A DNA stretch of 53,632 nucleotides from Thermogemmatispora aurantia (GTDB lineage: Bacteria > Chloroflexota > Ktedonobacteria > Ktedonobacterales > Ktedonobacteraceae): the NCBI RefSeq assembly GCF_008974285.1, contig NZ_BKZV01000003.1, positions 670,546 to 724,177 on the forward strand. The letters run 5' to 3'. The position numbers and the translations under genes were made by a program. The notes beneath the pieces are model-generated. The model saw only the letters and a program-made list of their open reading frames with translations. It did no database searches and was not told the DNA's origin. This document shows positions 37,738 through 47,900 of this stretch, piece after piece. How positions within the stretch are numbered: the first letter of the stretch is position 1; each line of letters opens with the position of its first letter.

Positions 37738-38604
37738 GTCAGAATGCTTATTTAGCCCGCTCTGGGATTGAAACTTGGGGATATCGACGGGCAATCCGAT
37801 TCTTCCGCGATGTCAGAATGCTTATTTAGCCCGCTCTGGGATTGAAACTCCAGTACAGGAGGAATGGTCCCAGCCTTGGGACCATTCCATCGTCAGAATG
37901 CTTATTTAGCCCGCTCTGGGATTGAAACGAGATCTTGAGAGAATCAAAGAGTGACCGCTTTTGCTGTCAGAATGCTTATTTAGCCCGCTCTGGGATTGAA
38001 ACTGCGCGTAAATAAACGCAACAGTAGCATCAGTCCTATCAACGTCAGAATGCTTATTTAGCCCGCTCTGGGATTGAAACTCGTCCAGTCTTTGGCGGCA
38101 GATCGGCCCCCCCAATAGCGTCAGAATGCTTATTTAGCCCGCTCTGGGATTGAAACGTTGATCATGCGCGCGATAGTGGCTGTCCGGTCGATTGTGGTCA
38201 GAATGCTTATTTAGCCCGCTCTGGGATTGAAACTTATGGAAGGAGGGAGGGCTGGATGTCTCTCTATACAGTGTCAGAATGCTTATTTAGCCCGCTCTGG
38301 GATTGAAACAATTCGGGTATGTTTTCGACTCTGAGTGGAATGCCTGTGTCAGAATGCTTATTTAGCCCGCTCTGGGATTGAAACTCAGAAAGAGCCTTGA
38401 TGAGTTCTGGCGACATGGACCTCGTCAGAATGCTTATTTAGCCCGCTCTGGGATTGAAACTTCCCCGGACCAATGCCGATGCCGCAGATCTCGAAGTCAG
38501 AATGCTTATTTAGCCCGCTTGGGGTTGAAACTCCTCCAGGCTCGTGGCGAGGGCATTCACAATCTCGGTCAGAAGGCACGCTTCTCCCGTCTGGGAGTTG
38601 AAAT
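37738..38604 (+). CRISPR. CRISPR array: 12 repeats, 11 spacers
   Basis: The 37-base repeat begins GTCAGAATGCTTATTTAGCC and ends CTCTGGGATTGAAAC; the ATTGAAAC end is typical of Cas6-processed type I/III repeats. Repeat starts are 37738, 37812, 37892, 37966, 38044, 38120, 38197, 38273, 38348, 38424, 38496 and 38568. The first ten are identical. The eleventh lacks one base and has changes; the twelfth is strongly degenerate. So the leader is on the left, with oldest spacers on the right. Spacers are 35-43 bases. Spacer 2 (37849-37891) contains a perfect 12-bp inverted repeat. No cas gene is in the window; machinery must act in trans or lie to the right. Confidence 0.98.
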
Positions 38605-38962
38605 GTCTCAGACCCTACGAGCGAGATGTAAGGGGTGAACACGTTACCCGCCTGCGATGGGACGGGAAGCGCTCGACTACACCTCAGTACCTTAGCCCGT
38701 AGTCGAGGTCTGCCCGCCTTCTGTCCCCACCCGGCGACGAAGGACAAAAAAAAGGCCGCAGGAGCGCCATACAGCGTCAGCTAAACGCTCTCTGTGCCTC
38801 TTGGGGGATGGAAGAAGAAAAAAAGAAGAGAGAAATCAGCACGGCAGAACAAGGCAGGCCAGACTGAACCTGGCCTGCCCCCTTCGCCTTCCTCCGCACC
38901 TGACACCTACTCAACCCGCTGCTCGTTCGCCAGCTTCCCGAAGCGCTCAGCCTTCACTCCAC
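38605..38962. other. Spacer between CRISPR array and drmB
   Basis: 358 bp with no gene; drmC would be expected about here in class 1 DISARM and is absent. It has an inverted repeat CTCGACTAC/GTAGTCGAG (about 38672-38708), A-rich tracts and a GC hairpin at 38854-38878. Confidence 0.6.
38854..38878 (-). terminator. Possible terminator of the DISARM operon
   Basis: GCAGGCCAG, 7-base loop, CTGGCCTGC, about 85 bases after the drmB stop. T-rich sequence follows only some 30 bases later on the minus strand, so efficiency is doubtful. Confidence 0.4.
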
Positions 38963-40951
38963 TTACCGGCTCACTGGCCCACCAATAAATAGCTCAGGGA
39001 AAAGCTCCCCAAAGAAGGCCAGCCCCGCCCGCTCTGGCACAATCGTCGGTACCAGGAGGCTGCGATCCAGATACTTGTTTCCCCGCTCACACGAGGTCTC
39101 GGGCAGAAACAAACAGGCATGACAGGCCGCCTGGTGCAGCGAGCCGTCGCCAAGCGCTCTATGCTCGGCGCAGAGGGGGTCGGAGGTGCAGATCTGCATA
39201 TGCTCCAGGGCCGCCCGCAAGTGCCGCCCGAGCTGCACCGGCTCCCCCAAACTCACCAGCCCCCCTAATGTGCCCTCGCTGTCGGGCGCCGCCGTGTAGA
39301 GCAGAATGCCCGCCATCGGTCCGTCCTCATCCTCCGGCCCCAGGGCATAAATGCGCTCCCGAAGGCTGGCCGCCCCATAGCCACACTCCAGCGTGAGCTG
39401 CCGGATCAGCGCATGAGCCAGCGAGTGCAACAGGACATAGCGCAGGCCCGGAAAGGTCCCCGGATCAGCGAGCAGACTGTGACGCCGCCGCCAGTCGCAG
39501 TGCGCCTTGATAAAGTCATTCTGGTAGAGGCTGCCCATCAGCCGCTCTTCCCAGGCCCTCAGCGGCTCCTCGCGGAGCTGCAGAAAGATGCCCTCGCCAC
39601 GCACTTCAATGGCCGGCACCCAGCGCGGCCCCTGACGACTCAGGCGCACACGCTCAGGCTTGCTCTGAGGGCTGCTGGCGCTCAGGTCGAGCAGCTCATC
39701 CGGGGCCTCGATGCGCGTGAAACCGATCATGGCCTGGACCTCGCGCAGCCGCTCAACGAGAACCACCCGCTCCAGAATGTCGGCGTAGCCGTCCGGCACC
39801 GCTACGGGCTTGAGACGGAAGTCGTCGGCGTCAAGGACGCTCTGCGGCTGGCTCAAGACGCGCCACTCCGGTACCTTGAGCAGGGAGGGCCCGCCATACT
39901 TGCTCTCGCCCGCCTCAGCCTCCTCTTCCTGCTCACGCTGGCGCCGGGCCACTACCGCCCAGATCTGCCCGTCTTCATAGGCTTCCAGGGAGCCTGCGAG
40001 CTGACCGATGCTCTTGAGCAGGGTCACCCCCTCCTGGCTGGTCACCTTGGAGAGAAGGGCCCAGTGTTGGATGACAAGCTGCTCCAGCGGGTCCCTGACT
40101 TCAGGGACCGCCAGGGTCGAGAGCAAGAGGGGAAACCAGCTATTGGAGGCCCCCAGCAGAATGGCCCGCGGCGTTTCGTTGCAGTCTTCTCGCTGGCGCA
40201 GGTGCGGGTGTCGCCCCGGGCAGGGCGGCAGATGTTTGGCCGCCTCCGAGCCGAAAGCCTCAGACATGGGCTTCTGAATGCCACATTCGTCGCAACGCAC
40301 CTGCACATCGGCGGCTTCGCCGCTCACTCCGATCTCTATCAGCCTGAAACGCGCACGGGGACAGGGCTTTCCCTGGTGTACATAGTAGTGCCAGGGGAAG
40401 TCGTCCAGGTGGCCGTTGCGACAGGCCATGAGGAAGCGCGCCGGCAAGACCGTCGGCGGCTTGCCACGCTTGGGGCAGTGGGTGTGCACGTAGCGCGAGC
40501 GATCGGGATGAAAGGGGTCTGTCCGCAGCTGAAAGAGGCCCGATCTGATGGAGGCCAGTGTGCGACAGGCCGGACAGAGCAGCCAGCGCGGGAATGGCGT
40601 GACCGGAATGCCAACCAGCTTGCTGGGGTCAAAGGGATTGGCCGGGCCGTTCTCTTCGGCGGCGCGCGGCAGGGCCTGCAGCCGCTCTACTTGCGGCCCC
40701 AGCACGGCCCGCACCGATTGGAGCAGACGCTCCTCGTGAATGTACTCGAGTCCGTCGGGCCGGCCATAGGGCAGGGTGCTTTCCCAGTCTTCTAGCCCCA
40801 TGACCAGCACCGAGAGATAGGGCAGGTCGACAATGGCCCCGACTCCATAGGTGAAGAGGAATTGGCTGGGGCGCAGCTCGCCCACACTCTGCCGAAGCCC
40901 GCGCTTCTTGCCAGCCCCGGCGCCCGCTCGCTTCGATCCGTTTCCACTCAT
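38963..40951 (-). CDS. drmB: DISARM protein DrmB (DUF1998)
   Basis: A 662-residue protein with the DrmB layout. The N-terminus has RPSQFLFTYGVGAIVDLP. A Cys-rich middle follows (LLCPACRTL, RFLMACRNGHLDDFPWHYYVH, VRCDECGIQKPM, LPPCPG), then ILLGASNSWFPLLLS. The C-terminal DUF1998 domain has SDPLCAEH, AACHACLFLPETSCERGN and KYLDRSLLVPTI, likely zinc-binding. In DISARM, DrmA and DrmB form the core complex that blocks incoming unmethylated phage DNA. The ATG overlaps the drmA stop (ATGA, 40948-40951), so the two are translationally coupled. It is the last gene of the operon; no drmC follows. Confidence 0.92.
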   Translation of the reverse strand: MSGNGSKRAGAGAGKKRGLRQSVGELRPSQFLFTYGVGAIVDLPYLSVLVMGLEDWESTLPYGRPDGLEYIHEERLLQSVRAVLGPQVERLQALPRAAEENGPANPFDPSKLVGIPVTPFPRWLLCPACRTLASIRSGLFQLRTDPFHPDRSRYVHTHCPKRGKPPTVLPARFLMACRNGHLDDFPWHYYVHQGKPCPRARFRLIEIGVSGEAADVQVRCDECGIQKPMSEAFGSEAAKHLPPCPGRHPHLRQREDCNETPRAILLGASNSWFPLLLSTLAVPEVRDPLEQLVIQHWALLSKVTSQEGVTLLKSIGQLAGSLEAYEDGQIWAVVARRQREQEEEAEAGESKYGGPSLLKVPEWRVLSQPQSVLDADDFRLKPVAVPDGYADILERVVLVERLREVQAMIGFTRIEAPDELLDLSASSPQSKPERVRLSRQGPRWVPAIEVRGEGIFLQLREEPLRAWEERLMGSLYQNDFIKAHCDWRRRHSLLADPGTFPGLRYVLLHSLAHALIRQLTLECGYGAASLRERIYALGPEDEDGPMAGILLYTAAPDSEGTLGGLVSLGEPVQLGRHLRAALEHMQICTSDPLCAEHRALGDGSLHQAACHACLFLPETSCERGNKYLDRSLLVPTIVPERAGLAFFGELFPELFIGGPVSR

Positions 40952-43900
40952 GCCTCAGTTGCTCCTTCCGTCTGCGAAGATGAACGATCAGCGCTGGCCT
41001 CGTCGCCCGCGCTCAGGTTCCCTTCTCCCTCGCTCTCGTCGGCCTCGTCGAACAGCTCGCGGTCGTCAAGGATCAGCTTGACCGTCGGCTCAACGTCGCG
41101 CAGGGAGTCCAGGCAGCTAAAGAGGTCCCAGGAGCCTTGTCCGGCATGCTTGAGCAGACCGACTCGCTGGTCGCTCGCCTGGTCGGTGTAGCCCAGGAGT
41201 GAGCCGGAGCCTTCTTGTTCCCGCGCTTTGCGTTGCCAGGCTTTGATACGCTGCTCCAGCATCTCTTCGACCAGCTCGCCGCAGCGCTCGTCTCCCGTGA
41301 CGGCCCGCGCTCGCACCGGCAGGTCAAGGCGGGCGGCTCTGGTGTAGCGCTGGAAGGCTAGCCGGTAATCGTCCTGGCTGACATGCTGGGCCCCGCCGTT
41401 GTCGTTGAATTCTTCGCCGAGGAGACGCACGTAGCCTACGAGCAGGGCCGTCAGTCCGCGGTCCAGGGCCCGCGCGGCGAAGGGTGTGATGGAGAGGGCT
41501 TCAACTTGCCGGTAAAAGGTGGCGTGGTAGTGCTCGAAGGCTTCGTAGTGCGAGAGGTCGCGCGGTCGCGACCAGTTGAAGACGACACAGACCAGCCCCG
41601 GGGCGGCACGCCCGACACGGCTGGTGGCCTGGATGTATTCGGCGGTGGTCTTGGGCTGGCCGCTGACAACCATCAGGCCCAGGCGCTTGATGTCGACGCC
41701 GACCGACAGCATGTTGGTGGCCAGGAGGACGTCGATGGGCCGCCGCTCACTGCCTTCGTGGCCAGGGCCAAAGGGCTGCTCAAGCTGGTCGAGCACTTTG
41801 GGGATGTCGACGGAGCTTTTGCGCGAGGTGAGTTCTTCGAGGAGCAGGGTGTGCCGCCGGGCCAGGCCGCGCCGGTCCATGCGTCCCAAACGGGAGCGGA
41901 CGTCGTCCTCTACCAGGCGCCGCATGCCGCCCAGTTCGTTCATGGAGTTGAAGTAGCCCACCAGGGTCATCCAGGGGTCGACGCTGGGGCCGTAGCGCTC
42001 GTAGAGGTATTGGGCCGCCGCCAGGCAGGCTACGTAGACGCGGATGAGGACGGCTTTGAGGCGGCGCCCGCTGGCGCAGATGCCGAGGTAGCGCCGCCCG
42101 GGCCGCTCGGGGCGCTGGCGGGCAAAGAAGTTGTCTTCGGCGTTGAGGCCGGCGGGCGGAAAGATGTGGGCTTTTCTCAGGAAGAGGGCATGGAGCTGTT
42201 CGCTGGCCCGCCGCACGGTGGCTGTGGCGGCGATGACTTTGGGCCGCACGCTCTGGCCGTCCAGTTCCCAGGTGCAGAGGCGGTCGATGAGGCTTTCGTA
42301 GAGGGCCACCAGGGAGCCGAGCGGACCCGAGATGAGGTGTAGCTCATCCTGGATGATGAGGTCGGGCGGGCGCAGGGGCGGATGCTCGCGGGTGCGCGCC
42401 GCTTTGAGGGGCGAGAACGGCCCTTTGTGGTGGGCGGGATGTTCGTAGCGGTCTCGCAGGTCCGGCCCCCAGAAGCCATGTCGCTCGCAGCGCCTCTTGA
42501 CTTGCCCGAAGAGGATTTGGGTCGCTCCGCGCCAGGGAAGCTGAGCAAATTTGTCAACGGTGGCGATGAGGAGGGCCGGCGGCTGGCGATAGATCTCTTC
42601 GTCGACGACGAGGACAGGTAGCCCTTCGTCGGGGCTGTTGCGCCGGCAGAAGGGGCAGCGGCCTAGTTCGTCGCCACAGTAGATGAAGGTGCGTCCGCGG
42701 GCGCTGCCGACCGGTTCGGTGCGGATGTGCTTGCCGGGGTCGATGGTGCTGCCACACCAGGGGCAGGCCAGGAGCTGGTGCGGGCTGCCGATGCCTCCCA
42801 GGCTGCCCAGGTATTGGTGGGTGCGGTCCCGCTGGATGGCTTCTTCGCTCTGTTCGGTGGTGTTGGGGGTGGTGCGCTGGCCTACCCAGAGGCCGAGGCG
42901 AAAGGGGACCTCTCCCCAGATCTCGGGCTGCTCGCGTCGGATGAGTTCGCAGGCGCAGACGAGGGCGGCGGCGCGCTGGAATTGTTGGAGGGTGAGGAGG
43001 CGCAGGGTGTAGCGCATGAGGACGGCGACGCCGTGCTGGCTGTCGCGCCCGCCGAGGTTGCCTTGCAGCCGGCGCATGGCGAAGGTGTAGGCGGTGAGGC
43101 CGAGGTAGGCTTCGGTTTTGCCGCCTCCGGTGGGGAACCAGAGGAGGTCGGCGATGGCTTCGGGGCTGGTGCTGCGCTCGGGATGGCGCGGGTCGCTGAG
43201 GGCCGGCAGGTTGAGGAGGATAAAGGCGAGCTGGAAGGGCCGCCAACTGCGCCCTTCGGGGCGGTCGTAGCTCTCCAGGGGGTCGCTTTTGCCGTGGCGC
43301 CTTCCGTCGGCCCACTGGCTATGCAGGCGCTGCTGCCACATGGCGCGGTTCATGAAGGCAAAGGCGCGCTGGGCCTGGGGGTTGCTGGCCAGCAGGTCAA
43401 GGCCGGCCTGGATGCGCTCGCAGGCGCGCCGGCATTCGGCCAGGGCGCGTTCGGCGACCTGCCGGTGCGCTCCGAGCCGGCTGGCCGGGTCGTTGAGGCT
43501 GGCTTGCTGGCGGTCGATCCAGGCGCTGTAAGCCTCGACCAGCGGCTGCAGGCGCGGGCGGTAGTCCTCCGGCGCCAGTTCGGCCAGGGCTTTCATGTCC
43601 AGCAGGAGGCCGCTGAGTTCGGGGATTTCGTCCGCGGTGGGGGCCTCCATCGGCGGGACTTCGTAGATGGGGACGACGCGGGTGCTGAGGCGCGTGGCGC
43701 GCGTGGGGTCGCCCGGCAGGACGTCGGCATGGACGCTGACGTTGTGGCCGATGGCAAAGGTGGGATGGTTGCGGTAGAGCATGGCCATTTGTTGCTCTTC
43801 GGGGTCACCCTGGCCGCCCGCCAGGGTGAGCTGGCTCTCAAAGAGGCTCTGGCGAAAGATGGGGGCGCCGTCCGGGGCGCTGACGCTCAGTTCGGGTTGA

Positions 43901-44640
43901 AAGACCCAGGCCTGGTCTCTCAGGCGCTTGGGTTCGTCTTGTTCGTTGACCAGGAAGAGGGAGACTGACCAGCGCTCGCCGATGCGCCGCGCCAGGCCGC
44001 GCACGCGGACGTCGGGCTGTTCGTCGCAGGGGGACCAGGGGCCTAGTTCGCCGTTGCGCAGGGGGAGCAGGAGGCTGCCCCGGCGCTGCTGCCGCTTCCA
44101 GACCCGGCTGGCCCGGCTCTGGCTCTCAAGCGGGTGCTGGCTTTCGGTGCGCTGGTAATGCCCCCAGGCGGCTTCGACCAGGAGGGCGCTGACCACTCCT
44201 TCCACGGTGAAGCTGAGGCCAATGGAGGAGGGGCAGAGGCTGGGACTGTAGAGGGTGCTCTCTTCGCTGCTGCCTTCTTCGCTGCTGCTTTCGAGCGGGG
44301 GCCGGTCGTCAAGCTGCTCGGGCTGGAGGCGGGCGCTGCGCGGGGCCAGGATGCCGAGCAGGTAGCGCTCTCGGACGTGGTCGTCTTCGACTTCTTCTTC
44401 CGGGCCTCCTACTGGCCCGAGCAGGTCTTTGATGATGAGTTGCTGCAGTTCGTCGCGCAGCCGCTCGGGCGTGGGCGCCGGCTCGGGCGCCGACGGCGGC
44501 TGGTTCGCTGCCGAGGACGGGGTGAGGCCCTCGACGCCCGCCGCTGGCCCGCTGTCATTGGCTGGCCGCGCGCCGCCGCCAGGCTCGGCGCTGGCCGGCT
44601 GCTGTGGCTGCTCTTCCGCTTGCGGTTGGCTCTGTGACAT
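40948..44640 (-). CDS. drmA: DISARM helicase DrmA
   Basis: A 1230-residue superfamily 2 helicase of the DrmA type. A charged, low-complexity N-terminus (Gln/Pro/Ala-rich, about 1-60) precedes a long N-terminal domain. The motor has Walker A WFPTGGGKTEAYLGL (about residue 500), DELH box IIQDELHLISGPLGS (about 763), motif III AATATVRRA (about 805) and LLATNMLSVGVDIKRLGL. QATSRVGR motif VI is at about residue 1003, followed by the DrmA-like FNWSRPRDLSHYEAFEHYH. CPWCGS and CPFCRRN in the middle suggest a zinc insert. With DrmB it should recognise and block phage DNA. The ATG at 44640 has GGGAGGAAAG upstream. A 277-base gap with its own promoter candidate separates it from drmMI. Confidence 0.93.
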   Translation of the reverse strand: MSQSQPQAEEQPQQPASAEPGGGARPANDSGPAAGVEGLTPSSAANQPPSAPEPAPTPERLRDELQQLIIKDLLGPVGGPEEEVEDDHVRERYLLGILAPRSARLQPEQLDDRPPLESSSEEGSSEESTLYSPSLCPSSIGLSFTVEGVVSALLVEAAWGHYQRTESQHPLESQSRASRVWKRQQRRGSLLLPLRNGELGPWSPCDEQPDVRVRGLARRIGERWSVSLFLVNEQDEPKRLRDQAWVFQPELSVSAPDGAPIFRQSLFESQLTLAGGQGDPEEQQMAMLYRNHPTFAIGHNVSVHADVLPGDPTRATRLSTRVVPIYEVPPMEAPTADEIPELSGLLLDMKALAELAPEDYRPRLQPLVEAYSAWIDRQQASLNDPASRLGAHRQVAERALAECRRACERIQAGLDLLASNPQAQRAFAFMNRAMWQQRLHSQWADGRRHGKSDPLESYDRPEGRSWRPFQLAFILLNLPALSDPRHPERSTSPEAIADLLWFPTGGGKTEAYLGLTAYTFAMRRLQGNLGGRDSQHGVAVLMRYTLRLLTLQQFQRAAALVCACELIRREQPEIWGEVPFRLGLWVGQRTTPNTTEQSEEAIQRDRTHQYLGSLGGIGSPHQLLACPWCGSTIDPGKHIRTEPVGSARGRTFIYCGDELGRCPFCRRNSPDEGLPVLVVDEEIYRQPPALLIATVDKFAQLPWRGATQILFGQVKRRCERHGFWGPDLRDRYEHPAHHKGPFSPLKAARTREHPPLRPPDLIIQDELHLISGPLGSLVALYESLIDRLCTWELDGQSVRPKVIAATATVRRASEQLHALFLRKAHIFPPAGLNAEDNFFARQRPERPGRRYLGICASGRRLKAVLIRVYVACLAAAQYLYERYGPSVDPWMTLVGYFNSMNELGGMRRLVEDDVRSRLGRMDRRGLARRHTLLLEELTSRKSSVDIPKVLDQLEQPFGPGHEGSERRPIDVLLATNMLSVGVDIKRLGLMVVSGQPKTTAEYIQATSRVGRAAPGLVCVVFNWSRPRDLSHYEAFEHYHATFYRQVEALSITPFAARALDRGLTALLVGYVRLLGEEFNDNGGAQHVSQDDYRLAFQRYTRAARLDLPVRARAVTGDERCGELVEEMLEQRIKAWQRKAREQEGSGSLLGYTDQASDQRVGLLKHAGQGSWDLFSCLDSLRDVEPTVKLILDDRELFDEADESEGEGNLSAGDEASADRSSSQTEGATEA

Positions 44641-44917
44641 GCCTTGCTTTCCTCCCTGGGACGGTCAGGTTCGTCGGATCAGGTCGGTCGGGTCGGGTCG
44701 GCCCCGCTGCAGGCCGACTGCGCGCCGCTTCTCTGGTGTGCGCCGGAGGGGCGTCAGGCCGGAGGTCGCTACGGCGTCTACGCTTCCCTTCTGTTATTTC
44801 TAACGAAAGGAAATATATCGAGTAACATGAAAGGTTGTTCAAGTAAAAGCGGCTGCTTGCTGACCGGCCTGGGGTCGACGCGGGGTAGCCGCCCCGCCGG
44901 CGCGACGCGCTGCCGCG
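44641..44917 (-). promoter_or_regulatory. drmMI-drmA intergenic gap with promoter candidate
   Basis: In this 277-bp gap the minus strand has TTGAAC (44837-44842), 17 bases, GATATA (44814-44819), in the only AT-rich patch. It could give drmA-drmB a separate transcript. Downstream of it lies a GTCGG-type low-complexity run (about 44670-44700). Confidence 0.35.
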
Positions 44918-47900
44918 CTAGCCGTGGGCCAGGCCCCAGGCGGCGCTGTCGCCGGAGTCGTCGGGCTGCTCTTGCTGGTCGGCGTCGGCTGGCTCGGTCA
45001 GGGGGATGAGCGGTTCAAGCTGGTAGGGGCCGGCCCGCTCGCGCAGGCGCCCGGGCTGGTGCTCGTTCTGGTCCGGCGGGGCTGGCGGCTGTGGCCGCTG
45101 GCTGCCGCTCGGGCGCTTCTTGGCCGGCTTTTTGCGGCTGGCTTTGAGGCCCAGGGCGACCTCTTCGGCGTGGCGCTGGTGGTTGAGGGCCAGCAGGCGC
45201 CGCAGGACTTCGCGCCGCGCGCTGTCGCTGAGGGTGTAGCGCAGGCCCTGGGCGGTCTCGTGGAAGTCGTGGCCGAGGTCGAGGTCGTGCCAGCCGTAGG
45301 CGCGGGCGACGGCTTCGTCCATCTGGCGGTGCAGGGCGCGCAGCTCTTGCAGCTCGGGCCGCCTGTCGCCGGGATCGTGAAAGCGGTTGTAGAGTGCGGT
45401 CAGGCCGATCTGCCAGGCGCGCAGGAGCCCCTGCCGATAGTCGTAGTAGCGCTGGCCGATGGCCTCCAGGCCGCTGAGGTCCGCCGGGAAGGGAAAGGTT
45501 TCAAAGCAGTCGGAGGGGGTATATTGCATATCTGCTTTCAGCGTAGAGCTGTAGGCACGCGCCCAGACTTCATGAATGCTAGACTGGAGCAAGGCAAAGG
45601 GACAGTCGACAAAGACAACAACTTTTTCATTATAGACCCAGCCAGCGGGGACCCAGGTGATGGCATGCATATCGGCAATTCGCGCCCGTACCAGCACCCG
45701 CTCCAGCCCCTTAATCGTAGCGTAGAGCGCAGAGGCTCTACGTCCATAGAGCCACCAGCGCTTGGCCCGATCTTTGGCTGTCTGATTGTCGCGCTGGCCC
45801 AGCAGGTCACGCTGCGGCTTGACCTTCTCGCGCACGATCTTCAGACACTCGGGATACTGCTCGGCGCGCTCCAGCGGCCAATCATGGAAGTTGATGACCC
45901 AGCGGCTCGGCGCCTGGTCCGGGCGCGAGTTCAGGTCTTCGCCGCTGAGATAGGGGAAGAGCACGTCGCGGTAGCGCGGGTCTTTGGCCAGCAGCCCGGC
46001 GGCCTCCTCGGGCGTGAGCACAAAGCCCATTCCGAGCACAATCGAGCCTTGAAACGATTTGCCCGCGTTGGCCGCCAGAGGATAGGGCTTCCCCTGGCCC
46101 TCCTCGCTGGCCCGCAGGAACGAGGAAATGGCCCTCACCGGGCGCTCATCCAGCAGCCTTGGCCCGCGCCAGTCCCCATGATAGAGCCAGACCTGGGCAA
46201 CATAGAGGTTGGCCTCGCCCGGCCAGCGCCGGCTGCTGACGGCGCGCGCGATCGACCAGCCGCGGGCGACGATCTGCTCCAGGCCCACCTCGCGCGTATC
46301 GCCCTGAGCGATCGTATTGGTCGCCAGCAGCCCGCCCAGCCCACCCTGGCGCACCAGCCCCGTGGCCCGCAGATAGAAATAGGCGCACAGATCGGCGCTG
46401 CCCCGCTTCTCCCCCGCCAGCCAGCGAATCAGATACTCGCGATAGAGCGTCCCCAGCGCCCCCGTAATGCGCTGGCCTCCCATAAAAGGCGGATTGCTCA
46501 CCAGCGCATCAAAGCCGGCCTCCGGCGTCGCGCCCTCAGCGCCCGCCTCGTTCACAAAGACCTCGGGAAACTCCAAAACCCAATGGAAGGGGCGCCGCCT
46601 CTCCAGCAGCGCATCGACGCGCGCCCGCAGGCGCTGATAGGCCGCCTCCTGCAGCACCTGCGTCAGGGCCGCCAGCGGCTCGCGCAGCCGCTCCTGCAGG
46701 CCGGCCACCAGGACGGCATACTCCTGCACCAGCTCCCCGTCCACCTGGCGGCGCCGCTCGGGCGGCTGCAACTCCAGCGCCACCAGCAAATCGGCCCCCA
46801 GGCGCACCACATCCATCGCCCGCTCGGCCTCCTCCTGCCACAACTGCTTCATAAACACCGCGTAAAGATCCGTCTCTGCCAGAGCATGGATGCGCCGCCG
46901 CCGCTCCAGCGCCAGCACCAGCACCTGGCGCACCAGCTCGGCCAGCCACGGGCGCTCGACGGTCTCCTCCTCTTTCAGCGAAAAGCGCAGCAACTGCTCC
47001 AGGCCCACCCCTACCAACGAATCGCCGCAGCGCAGGGCATGGCCCAAGAAGAGCAGCGGGCGCCCGCGGCGCATCGTCACCAACCACAGCGACACCTGCG
47101 CCATCTGCACCGCCAACGGATTGCGATCGACCCCATAGAGACAATGCTCCGCCACCAGGCGCAGCGCCAGCGCCTCACGCTCCTCAGCCTCCTCCGGCAG
47201 CGGCTCATCCAGCTCCTGACGGCGCGGGCGCCCATCAGGAGTCAGCGCCGCCAGCGACGGCAACTCCGCCGCCTCCGGCGGCAGCGCCTCCGGCTCCTCG
47301 GCCTCCTCCGGCAGCGGCACCCCCAGCAACGACAGACGGCGCGGAGCGCGACCCTCCCGCAGCGCCGCCGCCTCCTCAGCCGCCTCGCAGGCCCGCCAGG
47401 CCTCCTGCAAGCGCTCCGCCAGATAGCGACAAGCCTGCACCAGAATCGCCCCCGACCCCATCGCAAAATCGCAGACCCGCAGCCCCAGAATCTCGCGCGG
47501 CGAACGCAAGCGCCACTCCTCCGGCGGGCGGCCCTCGGCCACCCCCGCATAGACCAGCGGCTCCAACGTAAAGCGCACCAGCTCCTCCGTCAACCAGCGC
47601 GGCGTATAATGCGTCCCCGTCACACGGCGCTCCGGCCCCTCCGTCACATAGAACGACCCCGGCAAAATCACCAGCGGCCTCCCGAACGTATCCGTCCGCA
47701 ACAGCCCCCCGAAGCGACGCACCCGCACAAAGAGCGTCTCATCATTATCGCAAGCCGTCCGCAAATGATCGAGACGGAACGGCCACTGCTCCGGCGGGCG
47801 ATCCAGGGCGCGAGCCAGCGCCGACACCTCAGCCCCCGTACACTCAGCCAGAAAGCTCAGCAGCGCCTCACGGCCCTTCGCCAGCTCCTCCTCCAGGCGA

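Larger units (their letters stand above)
37543..37747 (+). repeat. 205-bp direct repeat, left copy (CRISPR leader)
   Basis: Identical base for base to 53427-53631, 15,884 bases apart. It holds a terminator (37657-37679), the array promoter (37697-37725) and the first 10 bases of the first CRISPR repeat. Homology stops abruptly at both ends (CC/CA before, T/C after). Confidence 0.95.

Noticed and set aside
38378..38638. Open frames across the CRISPR array
   Set aside because: They are produced by translating regularly spaced repeats, and give the same peptide at every repeat.
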